Source: CAVTHW01 sp963734625 (GTDB lineage Bacteria; Acidobacteriota; Terriglobia; Bryobacterales; Bryobacteraceae). From it: a stretch of 64,000 nt of DNA. Shown here piece after piece: positions 20,808-29,994 of the stretch (position 1 is its first letter; every line of letters starts with the position of its first letter). The stretch is from positions 1 to 64,000 of the forward strand of contig CAVTHW010000006.1 in the NCBI GenBank assembly GCA_963734625.1, given 5' to 3'. The translations under genes and the position numbers were made by a program. The notes under the pieces are model-generated. The model saw only the letters and a program-made list of their open reading frames with translations. It made no database searches and had not been told where the DNA came from.

Positions 20808-22800
20808 CCTTATTCTGGCGCTGGCTGCCTGCGCCGCCGGCGCCGCGCCCCCTACCTTCCACGCCGGCGGGGGGGACGCCGGAGCGTGGTCCGAAATCCT
20901 GGGCTCGGTCGGATTTCAACCCGCGGCGGCGGACCGCGCGTCGATCCTGGTAGTGCGCGCAGGGGACCCAATGCCAGCCCCAGGCTGGCAGCAGCGCATC
21001 GAGAACGGCTCGTTCTTCATCCTGGAAGGCGACTCCGACGCAGCCCGGGTGTTGGGCTTCTGGCCGGGATCCCAACGTGTGCGGGCATTGAGCGTGGTTG
21101 AAACCCGGAATCCGGGTCTGGAGGTGGTCTGGGAACGCGCCGTCCAGGTTCCGGCCTACAAGATCCCCCAAGAGTCGACGGTTTTTACCAAAGAGAAGTG
21201 GAGCGGCGCCCCGTTGGTAGCCGGGTTTCGGAGCGGCTCGGGAGGCGTTCTATGGACGGCGCTGTCGCCGGGATTACGAGGCTACGAGCGGTTTCCCTAC
21301 CTGCTGCACGCTCTGACGGACCTGGGGATGTCCCCACCCATCCGCTCGCGGCGCTTGTGGGCTTTCTTCGATTCCTCCTACCGCCTCAGAGCCGATCCGG
21401 ACTACCTGGCCGGCCGCTGGAAGCTGGCGGGCATTCGCGGGCTGCACGTGGCGGCGTGGCACTACTACGAGCCGAACCCCGAAACCGACGCTTATCTGCG
21501 GCGTCTTATCGAAAGCTGCCATCGCCAGGGGATCCTGGTCTACGCCTGGCTCGAACTGCCGCACGTCAGCAGCGCGTTCTGGGAGGCGCATCCGGAATGG
21601 CGCGAAAAGACCGCCCTGCTCCAGGACGCGCAACTGGACTGGCGCAAGCTCATGAACCTGGCCAACCGCGACTGTTTCCAGGCCGTGGTCACCGGGGTGC
21701 GCCGCCTCATACAGGGCTTCGATTGGGATGGGGTCAATCTGGCGGAGCTCTACTTCGAATCGCTGGAGGGCTATCGAAACCCTTCCCGGTTCACGCCCCT
21801 GAACGACTATGTGAGGCGCGGTTTCCGGCAGAGCGGCGGCTTCGACCCGCTGGACCTGTTCGATGCCTCCTCACCCCGGCAGTACGCCAGGAATCCGGGC
21901 GGCTTGCGGGCGTTCCTCGACTATCGCGCCCGGTTGTCGCACAGCGTCCAAGTGGAATGGCTGGAGGAGATGGAACGCCTGCGCGAGTCGAAGCCGGATC
22001 TCGAAATCATCCTGACCCATGTCGACGACCTTCTCGATCCGGACATCCGGGACGCAGTCGGAGCGGACGCGGCATCGCTGCTGCCGCTGCTCGGCCGCCT
22101 GGACTTCACGTTTCTGATCGAGGATCCCGCCACGGTCTGGCACCTGGGGCCGGAGCGATACGCCAAGCTCGCGGCCGGTTATCGAACGCTCAGCTCCAAG
22201 ACCGAGCGCCTGGGGATCGATGTGAATATCGCCGAGCGGTATCAGGATGTGTACCCGACGAAGCAGCAATCCGGGACCGAACTGTTTCAACTGGTCAGCC
22301 GCGCCGCCCGAGCGTTCCCGCGGGTGGCGCTTTATCCCGAACACGTCATCCAAACGGCCGATCTGGCCTGGCTCGCGGCAGCCGCGGCGGCCGGCCGCTA
22401 CAAGGGCGACGGGCGCAAGCTGGAGGTTGATTCCGCGCAGGGCTTGGGGATAGCCTGGCAGGGCCCAGCTTTGGTGGATGGGCATTTGTGGCCGGTCCAG
22501 GACGGCGAAACGCTCTGGGTTCCGGCGGGCCGGCATGTGGTGTCGCCGGCAGCCCGGCAGCCTCCGGCGAGACTCCTCGACTTCACTGGCGACCTGATCG
22601 AGGCGGCCAGCCTGCCGGACGGCCTGGAATTCACTTATCGGAGCGAGGGCCGGGCGCTCGCCACATTGGACGGGCGGCCGGGACGTGTCCTGGTCGACGG
22701 CGCCCGCTCATCGCTCCAGACGCTGGAGACGGGCTCAGGCTCCGCCGTGTGGCTGCCGAGAGGGCGGCACACCGTGCGCATGCAATCGTTCGAAAAGTAA
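20791..22800 (+). CDS. Secreted TIM-barrel glycoside-hydrolase-like protein
   Basis: A 669-aa protein with a signal peptide (MRSLASLILALAACAAGA). The central region (about 185-520) reads like a glycoside-hydrolase-like TIM barrel: HVAAWHYYEPN, GILVYAWLELPHVS, FDWDGVNLAELYFE and LEIILTHVDDLLD contain candidate catalytic Asp/Glu. The N- and C-terminal parts are beta-rich. The overlap with the TPR-barrel gene suggests a pair for processing and exporting a polysaccharide, like PgaB with PgaA. The assignment is structural, not sequence-family, evidence. Confidence 0.55.
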   Translation: MRSLASLILALAACAAGAAPPTFHAGGGDAGAWSEILGSVGFQPAAADRASILVVRAGDPMPAPGWQQRIENGSFFILEGDSDAARVLGFWPGSQRVRALSVVETRNPGLEVVWERAVQVPAYKIPQESTVFTKEKWSGAPLVAGFRSGSGGVLWTALSPGLRGYERFPYLLHALTDLGMSPPIRSRRLWAFFDSSYRLRADPDYLAGRWKLAGIRGLHVAAWHYYEPNPETDAYLRRLIESCHRQGILVYAWLELPHVSSAFWEAHPEWREKTALLQDAQLDWRKLMNLANRDCFQAVVTGVRRLIQGFDWDGVNLAELYFESLEGYRNPSRFTPLNDYVRRGFRQSGGFDPLDLFDASSPRQYARNPGGLRAFLDYRARLSHSVQVEWLEEMERLRESKPDLEIILTHVDDLLDPDIRDAVGADAASLLPLLGRLDFTFLIEDPATVWHLGPERYAKLAAGYRTLSSKTERLGIDVNIAERYQDVYPTKQQSGTELFQLVSRAARAFPRVALYPEHVIQTADLAWLAAAAAAGRYKGDGRKLEVDSAQGLGIAWQGPALVDGHLWPVQDGETLWVPAGRHVVSPAARQPPARLLDFTGDLIEAASLPDGLEFTYRSEGRALATLDGRPGRVLVDGARSSLQTLETGSGSAVWLPRGRHTVRMQSFEK

Positions 22801-22808
22801 TAGACAGA

Positions 22809-24140
22809 CTACTTGGCGGCCACTACAGGTGGCGTCGATAGCGCGACGCGCTGGCCTAAGGTCAAGCCCGAGATAACTTCCGCGTGGGTCGCGGAGCGCA
22901 CTCCGGTCTGAACATCCTGCCTGTCAAATCCCTGCGCGGTCCTGACGTAAACGTAGTCCTTGCCCGCCTCGGTGTGCAGCGCCGCCAAGGGGATCTTCAG
23001 AACGTTCTGTTTGCTTTCGACGGTGACCGTGGCCGCTCCGGACAAATCCGGGATCAAGCGTGGATCCAGGCCCTGGATCTGCACTTTGACGGGGACGGTT
23101 CGGACATAGAGGCTGCCGGAGGAACCCGCTGTGGCCATGGCGCCAACGCTGTAAACGGTTCCGGGAAAATCAACGCCCTGAAAGGCGTCCAACTGAATCC
23201 TGGCCCGCTGGCCGATCCTGAGATTCCGGGACTCCAACTGGCTTGCTGTGGCCTCCAGTTGCATGCTCGACGGGTCCACAATCTTCAAAAAGGCCTGGCC
23301 GGGGTTTATGGAGTCGCCGACCTGATACTGCACCTGGTTCGATCCGCTCCGGTTGAAAGTCTGGACCACCGTCAAGCCATCCATGGGGGCGAAGAAAGTG
23401 AAATTCTTCAGGCTATCGGATATCCGGTCGCGCGATAGCAGCAGCTTCTTATAGGAGATTTCGTAGATGACCATGTCGGCGGCGATCGAATCCTGCTGTA
23501 AAGCCAGGCTCCCCTGCGCCTGCTTATACTGAGCGGTGGTCTGATCGACCTGGAGCTTCAGCAATTCCTGTTCGATGGGATTCTTGGTTTCGCTCCCCTT
23601 GTAGTCCTGGACGGCCTTGTCCATGGCAGCCTTCAGCGAACGCAGATTCTGCTGGAGGCTCTCGACACTAATCTGCCGCTGCGCTTCTTGTCTCTTGAGG
23701 TCCGCCTGGGACTGGCTGAGGCTGTCCTCCGCCGTGTCAAGGTTCTCCAAGTAGGTGGTATTGTCGATGACCGCCAGGGAATCGCCCTTCTTCACCTGAA
23801 CTCCGCCCGTGACCAACTCCTTGAGCGTCAAGCCGCTGTCTCCGCCTCCGCCGCCCCTGCCACCACCGCCGCCCCGGCCACCGCGAAGCTGAGGCATCTT
23901 GATCGAGGCGAAGTTCCGGGCAGAGGTCTGACCCGTCAGCCGCATCACGCGCTCCACCGTTCCGTTTTCGACAACGGCAGTGGAGATCTCGGCAAGCGCC
24001 GAACTTTTCTGAGACTGCGGGACGCGGCTGGCGAGCGAGTACGCCGCCAGTCCCGCCAGCAGGACTGCCAAAATGACAACCCACTTCACCCAATGCCTGG
24101 ATGCGCGCGGTGCAGGAGAAGAATCGCTTTCAATAGACAT
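22809..24140 (-). CDS. Efflux-type periplasmic adaptor (HlyD/MacA-like)
   Basis: A 443-aa membrane-fusion protein. It has one N-terminal transmembrane helix (WVVILAVLLAGLAAYSLA), a lipoyl half-motif, a long coiled-coil hairpin (about 130-225, QSQADLKRQEAQRQISVESL and following), and beta-barrel and membrane-proximal domains ending in GLTLGQRVAL. A Gly-Arg-rich loop (about 85-100, GGRGGGGGRGGGGG) is inserted before the lipoyl part. No inner-membrane transporter is adjacent. It is convergent with the hydrolase gene. Confidence 0.83.
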   Translation of the reverse strand: MSIESDSSPAPRASRHWVKWVVILAVLLAGLAAYSLASRVPQSQKSSALAEISTAVVENGTVERVMRLTGQTSARNFASIKMPQLRGGRGGGGGRGGGGGDSGLTLKELVTGGVQVKKGDSLAVIDNTTYLENLDTAEDSLSQSQADLKRQEAQRQISVESLQQNLRSLKAAMDKAVQDYKGSETKNPIEQELLKLQVDQTTAQYKQAQGSLALQQDSIAADMVIYEISYKKLLLSRDRISDSLKNFTFFAPMDGLTVVQTFNRSGSNQVQYQVGDSINPGQAFLKIVDPSSMQLEATASQLESRNLRIGQRARIQLDAFQGVDFPGTVYSVGAMATAGSSGSLYVRTVPVKVQIQGLDPRLIPDLSGAATVTVESKQNVLKIPLAALHTEAGKDYVYVRTAQGFDRQDVQTGVRSATHAEVISGLTLGQRVALSTPPVVAAK

Positions 24141-24236
24141 ACCTTACCTATCAGCGTACTATGAATTGGCCTCATAAATCAGGCGTCAGGCGGGGCGCTG
24201 AGGTTACCTAATTCGCAGCAACCTTGGCGGCGCTGC

Positions 24237-24686
24237 TCAGGTTTCGGAGTAGACCTGGAGCCGTTCTCCCATGAGGCCGGCGAAGTAGGCGAGGATGCTG
24301 GCCATCTCCTGGAGGGAAGTGCGCGCCAGCGGCGCAGCCAGCCGCCGGGTGATCGCGTACTGACCGCGCATAAGGTAAAAATCCAGCATCAGCATTCGCT
24401 GCCCCGGCGTTACCCCGCCATCTCTAAAGCCGGCCGCGTGAGCGAGCAGAAAGATAATCAGTTGGTAGTCGCGGGCGAGCAGCCTTTCCAACTGAGGCAG
24501 CGCTTCGGCGGCAACGCCCCGCGCCAGGTCGCCTTGGACTTCCTGAAATTTCAAATCATTCGCGGCCGCCATGCCAGCGGCGTAGTCCCGGGGTGCGTCA
24601 GTACGCAGCATCAGCAGGCAGGTGTAACGGAACCAGTAGGCCAGCAGTCCAGCCGAGACTACGATGATCAGAATGCTCGAAAGCAT
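24237..24686 (-). CDS. Small membrane-anchored protein of unknown function
   Basis: A 149-aa protein with one N-terminal transmembrane helix (SSILIIVVSAGLLAYWF) and a helical cytosolic part. No family recognised. It lies 96 bp from the efflux adaptor on the same strand, after a separate leader. Confidence 0.55.
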   Translation of the reverse strand: MLSSILIIVVSAGLLAYWFRYTCLLMLRTDAPRDYAAGMAAANDLKFQEVQGDLARGVAAEALPQLERLLARDYQLIIFLLAHAAGFRDGGVTPGQRMLMLDFYLMRGQYAITRRLAAPLARTSLQEMASILAYFAGLMGERLQVYSET

Positions 24687-24813
24687 TGACGGGCAGTCCT
24701 GGTACTCAAAGGCTCAAGGTACTCTAGAGGCGAGTATAGCAGCAAAACTCCACAAGTTCAAGAAGTTTTAGGACCTCCAGTACTGCTGATAAGATATTCT
24801 AATGCGAACTTGG

Positions 24814-25377
24814 CTAGAGGAAGATCATTTCCCTGGAATCCAGCCCCCGCGGACGGGCGTAGGCCTCGTAGAGTTGTCCGTAGTTCGTTGTGATATAAAG
24901 ACTTTCGCCGAAGCCCAAGATTTCGGCGGTGCGGTCGATCCAGGCTGGCGGCCCTTCCAGTTCAAGGAAAACCCCGATAGGGGTCTCATCCAGGGTCACA
25001 AGACCGGCCAGATCCGGCGCCCGGTACTCCGTCCGATACTTCTCGTAATGCCAGGCTATGTGCAGACCGCAGCCGAGCAGAATTGCCTTCAGAGAGGCGG
25101 CATCGTTGACGGTAGTTTCAATTTCGAAGCGGGACTTGTGCTTGCCCGGCGCGGCCGCGCCCTTGAAGGTGAGGATGGAGCGAGAGCCGGCGCGGCGCAG
25201 GCGGAGAAGGAGACCGCGCTGACGGAGCCCGAGTTCAGGGCTGTCGAAGGCGATATTGTCTTCATGGACCCGGCGCCGCACGACGCGAAAACCGTGCTGG
25301 CGCAGGAGCCGGCGCCCCTGGCCGGCGCTTTCCAGGCGCAGCTTGATCTCGGTTTCCGTGGCTCCCGGCGCGGACAT
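24814..25377 (-). CDS. CYTH-domain phosphohydrolase/adenylyl cyclase-like protein
   Basis: About 187 aa. It starts at MSAPGATETEIKLRLES; the longer open frame runs through tRNA-Arg and is not real. The CYTH signature ExExK is ETEIK, followed by Arg/Lys-rich strands (LRQRGLLLRLRRA, ILTFKG) and the acidic ELEG near the C terminus. Members hydrolyse triphosphates such as thiamine triphosphate or tripolyphosphate, or make cAMP. The exact substrate is not decidable. Confidence 0.82.
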   Translation of the reverse strand: MSAPGATETEIKLRLESAGQGRRLLRQHGFRVVRRRVHEDNIAFDSPELGLRQRGLLLRLRRAGSRSILTFKGAAAPGKHKSRFEIETTVNDAASLKAILLGCGLHIAWHYEKYRTEYRAPDLAGLVTLDETPIGVFLELEGPPAWIDRTAEILGFGESLYITTNYGQLYEAYARPRGLDSREMIFL

Positions 25378-25410
25378 CGCCTCCCATGGTAGCAGCCGGG
25401 CAAGCACGGC

Positions 25411-25416
25411 TATAAT
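25411..25416 (+). promoter_or_regulatory. -10 element of tRNA-Arg
   Basis: A perfect TATAAT ends 9 bp before the tRNA 5' end. No clear -35 hexamer is visible 16-18 bp upstream. Confidence 0.5.
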
Positions 25417-25425
25417 GGTAACCGT

Positions 25426-25502
25426 GCGCCCGTAGCTCAGCTGGATAGAGCGACTGGCTTCGAACCAGTAGGCCGGGGGTTCGAGTCCCTCCGGGCGCGC
25501 CA
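25426..25502 (+). tRNA. tRNA-Arg(TCG)
   Basis: A complete 77-nt cloverleaf. The acceptor GCGCCCG pairs with CGGGCGC; the D-arm is AGCTCAGCTGGATAGAGC; the anticodon stem ACTGG/CCAGT encloses loop CTTCGAA with anticodon TCG; the T-arm contains GGTTCGAGTCC. Discriminator G and CCA are encoded. Confidence 0.97.
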
Positions 25503-25516
25503 ATTTCTCAGAAGTC

Positions 25517-27020
25517 CTACTTCTTCAGTTTCACGCTGGGGCCGTCGACCGCCTTCAGATCGCCGAGGGCGTACTGTGCGCCGGCCAGAAGGTGCTCGAG
25601 CATCGGCTTGATGGCGTAGACTCTCTCGCTGTGACCGTGGGCTTCGTAGAAAACGCGGCCCTTGCCCTCGCGGCGGACCCAGCTCAGGCCGTAGTCGTGG
25701 TCGGAACGCGGATTGGCCTCTTTGGCCTTGTCGGCGTCGCTCATCTTCGCGTAATCCACGCTGGTCAGCACCCGCAGGTTCTCGCGCGACCAGACGTTCA
25801 TGGAGAACGTGTAGGTCTCGTCGCGGATGTCGAATTCCTGGCGGTGGAACATAGCCGTGAGCGGGCTATCCGGGTCGTCGATCTTGACCGTGATGAGCTG
25901 CGGGTCCATCCAATGGAATTTGAAAAAGCCGCCGATCATCTTGTTGAAGTCCATCCATGTGCCGACCTGATTATCCCGGCCCTGGGCGACCGTCATGGGC
26001 GCGCCCGCTGCCCTCCCGGCGTTGGCAGGCGCCGCAGGCTGGGGCACGGCCGTCGCGAACCGCGACGCGAAATCCTGCTGCAGCACCTGGCCGGTCCTCT
26101 CCGGGTCGAGCTTGTCGAACCAGGCGTCCGCAAGTGCGCTAAGTTCCCGCGCGTCCAGCTCTCCTGTCGCCGTTCTGGTCGCCGGCGGCGATCATCTGCG
26201 TCGCGAGTGTTGCCCCCACGCCCCGGCCGGCGCCGCCGCCGCGAACAGCCCCGCTGGCCGGAGCGGCGGTGCCGACCTGGACTACGCGCTCTTGCTCGTG
26301 GTAGGAGTCGGTGGCGGCGTGGATGCCCGCCAGTCCCTTGCCGGATCTCACAAAATCGAGCAGCGCCTTTTTGCGGGCCGCCGTCGCCGCCGGATCGTTC
26401 GGATCGTCCAGAAACGCGCCGGTGGTGTTGTTCAGGAATACCAGGTCGTACTGCTTCAGGTTCTGCTCGTTGATGGTGGCGGGATCGTAGGTGATGGTCG
26501 TGGACCACGCTCCGGTCTTCTTGCCAATCTCCTCGATGGTCCGCGCCGCCAGCGGGATGCACGAATGCACGAAACCGGAGCACTTCGAGAGCACCAGCAC
26601 CTTGCGCGGCCGCTTCGGCTTGGCCGGAGCCTTATCGGGCAGCGCGGCCATCATCTTTTCCACGTCGGCCGGGTTTGGCGTTTGGTTCTGCGCGGTCCCC
26701 CTGCCCCCGCCGAAGCCGGCCGGCGCCGCCGGCGGAGGCAACGCGGCGGTCAAAGCGGCCGCCAACTGCTCCTGCGTCAATGAATCGCTTTTGCTATCCG
26801 CCAGCCACTTCGCGAACACCGCTTTCAATTCTTCGCGCGTGACGGAGCCATCCTTGTTCGCATCGACCGCCGTGAACAGACTGGCGCCGGCGCCCCCGCG
26901 CCCGCCGCCGCGCCCGCCAGGAGCAGCCTGCTGCGCCTTCAAGCCGGCAATAATGCCGGCTGACACCGCTACCGTGCATGCTCCCACCAGCAGCGTAGAT
27001 TTCCAGTACTTGAATGCCAT
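25517..27020 (-). CDS. Secreted ThuA-like protein with EF-hands, one +1 frameshift
   Basis: The span codes for about 500 aa plus one extra base. A signal segment (LLVGACTVAVSAGIIAG) is followed by a canonical EF-hand loop D53-E64. The first half of a ThuA-like glutamine-amidotransferase-type domain begins KVLVLSKCSGFVH and reaches GIHAATDSYHE. A second EF-hand (D-Q-N-G-D) and a weaker third (DPERTGQV) follow, and then the rest of ThuA (WMDFNKMIGGFFKFHW onward). So an EF-hand pair is inserted inside the ThuA fold. The frame is lost near 26157-26165, inside the second EF-hand. The role is probably sugar-related and extracytoplasmic, binding calcium. Confidence 0.75.
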
Positions 27021-27079
27021 GGAGTCCCCCTCTTTCAACCGAACCCACAATAATACCGCTTGGAGCGGAATCACTGCAT

Positions 27080-28181
27080 TCAGGCAACCAGCCTCCGGAA
27101 GAACTCGATCGATTGCCTGGCACACGCCTCCCAGGTGTAGCGTTGCGCGCGGGCGTGGCCTTGGGCTGCGAGCTCGGCGCGCAGGCCGGGCGAGAGCAGC
27201 AGGCGCTCGATGGCCGCCGCGATCTCCGCGGGACTCCGTGGATCCACCAGCAGCCCGGCGTCGCCGGCCACCTCCGGCATGGAAGAGATGTTCGAGGTAA
27301 TCACCGGCACTCCCGCCGCCATGGCCTGGCCCAGGGGAAGCCCGAAGCCCTCATAGAGCGACGGGTACACGAAGGCCGTGGCCCCCGCGGTGAGCCCCGG
27401 CAGGTCCTCTTCCGCCACGTAGCCCAGATACCGCACGCCGTTGCCGGCCGAACGCAAGCGGTCGAGAGTTCCGGGGCTGGCCCATCCCGCCGGACCTGCC
27501 ACCACCAACTCGAATTCGCCGCGCAGCGAAGGCCGGAGCTGGTTCCAGGCATCGAGCAGCGTGTCGATGTTCTTTCTAGGCTCGATGGTCCCGACGAAAA
27601 GAACGTAGGGCCGGGTGAGGCCGAGCTTCCCGGCCGCCCCCGGCGCGGCGCTAAAGAACGCCTCCGCCACGCCGGGATAGATCACCTCGATCTTCTCCTC
27701 CGGCAGGCCCAGAATCCGCACCGCATCGCGGCGGGTGCTTTCCGAGATCGCGATCAGGCCGTCGGCCCGCCGCATTACGCGCTCCGCGAAGAGCCTGGAC
27801 GCCCGAACGTTCGCGGCCGAGTGGGTCTCGGGCACCAGCCAGCAGGTCATGTCGTACAAGGTTGCCGTGAGCCGGCACGAGCGCGGCGGATTCCACAGTT
27901 GATTCGACGCATGAAACAGGTCTACGCGCGGACCCAGCCAATCCAGCAGGGGCAGCCCCGAATAGTTGGCCGCGTACAGCAACGCCAGCCGCGCGTACGT
28001 CGCCGGCTGGCTCAGCAGCGACTTCTCGTGCGAGTATTCCTCGCCCGGGTCGAGGTACGGCCAGGCGCTCACGGCGACGTCGCCCGCCACCAGGCGCAAG
28101 ACCGCGCAGCCAGTTGTAGATGTACGTCTTTACGCCGGCGCTGCGCAGCAGCAAAGGCGTGGCGTCAATGGCGATCCGCAT
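27080..28181 (-). CDS. GT4-family glycosyltransferase, one +1 frameshift
   Basis: The N-terminal start MRIAIDATPLLLRSAG with KTYIYNWLRGL is in one frame. The remaining about 335 aa (RLVAGDVAVSAWPYLD onward) are in another; removing one base near 28098-28102 joins them. GT-B signatures: LFVGTIEPRKN, the nucleotide-sugar motif YPSLYEGFGLPLGQAMAAG with E-x7-type acidic pair, and MPEVAGDAG. It transfers a sugar from an NDP donor, probably for cell-surface glycan. It follows the ArnT-like gene by 6 nt in the asnB operon. Confidence 0.85.
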
Positions 28182-28187
28182 TCGCAA

Positions 28188-29994
28188 TCACCGGTTCGAG
28201 AATAGACTCTTGCCGCCGGCCGCCGCCACAACTCGAAGCGCGGGCTGGCCGGCCAGGCGCTCCAGGCGAGCGATTTCGGTGTTGGCGGCCACAAGATAGT
28301 ATCGCTCAGGGCCCTTCCAGAGTTGCTGGAACTGATTGTCGTCGATGAAGACCCGGGGAGCGCCCGGGGCGTAGGAGCCGTACACCAGGTTGTTGACCCT
28401 GCCATTCAGCAGCAGGGCGCGCCGGTTGGTGTAGAAGAACACTGAGGAGAAAGTATAGTACTGATCGTCCACGATCAGCTTGCCCTCGGGCGCCCGGTTC
28501 AGCGCCTCCGCCAGGGGCCTGGAGCCCAGGTACGGATCGAAGGTGATCATCGCCAGACGCGCGGCGTGAATGAACAGGACCATCATCGCCGCCACGGCGA
28601 AGAAAGCCCGGGCGCCCTTGAAAAACCAGGCGCCGAGCGCTCCCACCAGGAAGGCAAGACCGGCCAGGGCGAGCGGCGTCTTCAGATACGCAAACGCCCG
28701 GACGGTCAGGTCGCCCATGTGTCCGAGCGAGAGCGTGTAGACCTCCGGGTGTTGGGTCAGGGCGACGGAAATGTCCCCCGGCGCGGCCATGCCCCGGACC
28801 AGGTATAGCAGCGCCCCGATCACCACCGCCGCCGCCGCTGCGACCACCGAAGCCACCTTCAGCCCGCCGCGCACCCAGGCCCCCTCCGCCGCCAGGGCCG
28901 AGCCGATCAGCAATGCCAGCGCCGGATAGCAGGGCATCGAGTAATACTCCTGGGTGGTCGAGAAGGTGAAGAACACGAGGATGAATCCGATCCAGCACAG
29001 CGCCATGAAGCGGGTTTGGCCGGCCCTGTCCGGCGGGCCTGTAATCGAGCCGCGCAACGGCGGGCAGGAACACGCTCCAGGGAAACAGCCAGAGCAGATG
29101 CAGGAGCCAGAAGAGCAACCGCGGGACCGTGTTGTAATCGCGCGGGTAGCGCATATTCAGGAACCGGAACAGGTGCTCGTTCAGGAAGTAGAACCAGAAG
29201 AACCCATGGTAGGCGCCGCGCTCGCTGCGCATGGTGAAGTCGAAATACGGCGGGTTACGCAGGGTGGCCAGCACGTGCCAGGGCGCGGCGATGGCGAGGA
29301 TAACCAGAATCCCGTAAAAGGGATGGATCCGCCGCCAGGTGCGGCGCTGGAAGAATTGCTTCGTCAAGAGCAGGTAGAGCCCGCCCGCGCCAATGGGAAC
29401 CACGGCGGCGATCAGGCCCTTCAGCAGCAGGCCCACGCCGATAGACGCAGCCAGCAGGAAGGCCCAACGATGCGGGTGGGGCTCCGCCTCATCGAGCGCC
29501 CGCAGCAGGCTCCACATGGCCGTGGCCACGGCCAGGGTCAGCACGACATCGGGAATCAGGATGCGCGTGAACAGAAACAGACCCGCGCAGGTGGCGAGCG
29601 ACAATCCGGCGAACAAGCCGGCATACTTCGAAAAAGCCCAGGCTCCGAAGCGGGCCGTCACCCAGCACAGGGCGATCGCCGACAGCGCCATAGGGATCCT
29701 GGCCGCCCAGTCGTGGACGCCGAAAATCATGAAGGAGACTGCGATCATCCAGTACTTGAGCGGCGATTTCTCGAGATAGGCCACGCCATCCAGGCGCGCT
29801 GTGACCCAGTCGCCCGAATCCAGCATGTTGCGGGCGATCTGCGCCTGCACGGCGTCCACGTCGTCCATCAAGGAAGGCGGGCTCAGGATTGTGCCCAGGA
29901 AAACGGCGGCGGCGAACAGAATGACGATCAGCTCGTAGTTGCGGTAGCGATGCCCCACTTCTTGATCCAGAGGAACAAAATCAGCAGCCCCCAT
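28188..29994 (-). CDS. ArnT/PMT-like GT39 membrane glycosyltransferase, one frameshift
   Basis: About 600 aa plus one extra base. The N-terminal transmembrane helix (ELIVILFAAAVFLGTIL) is followed by the GT39/83 first-loop acidic motif DDVDAVQAQIARNM and LEKSPLKYW, then about ten further membrane spans and a soluble C-terminal domain ending KSLFSNR. Frame changes near 29020-29035, between LDYRPAG and GQTRFMALCW. It should transfer sugar from a polyprenyl-phosphate donor at the periplasmic face. ATG 29994 overlaps asnB by 67 nt; GTG 29958 is an alternative. Confidence 0.82.

Noticed and set aside
20898..22430. Alternative-frame ORFs inside the TIM-barrel gene
   Set aside because: Arg/Gly/Pro-rich shadows without motifs; the main frame has a signal peptide and coherent hydrolase-like segments.
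25378..25503. N-terminal extension of the CYTH protein beginning MARPEGLEPPAYWFEAS
   Set aside because: It is the antisense reading of tRNA-Arg, a familiar false translation; the real start is at 25377.
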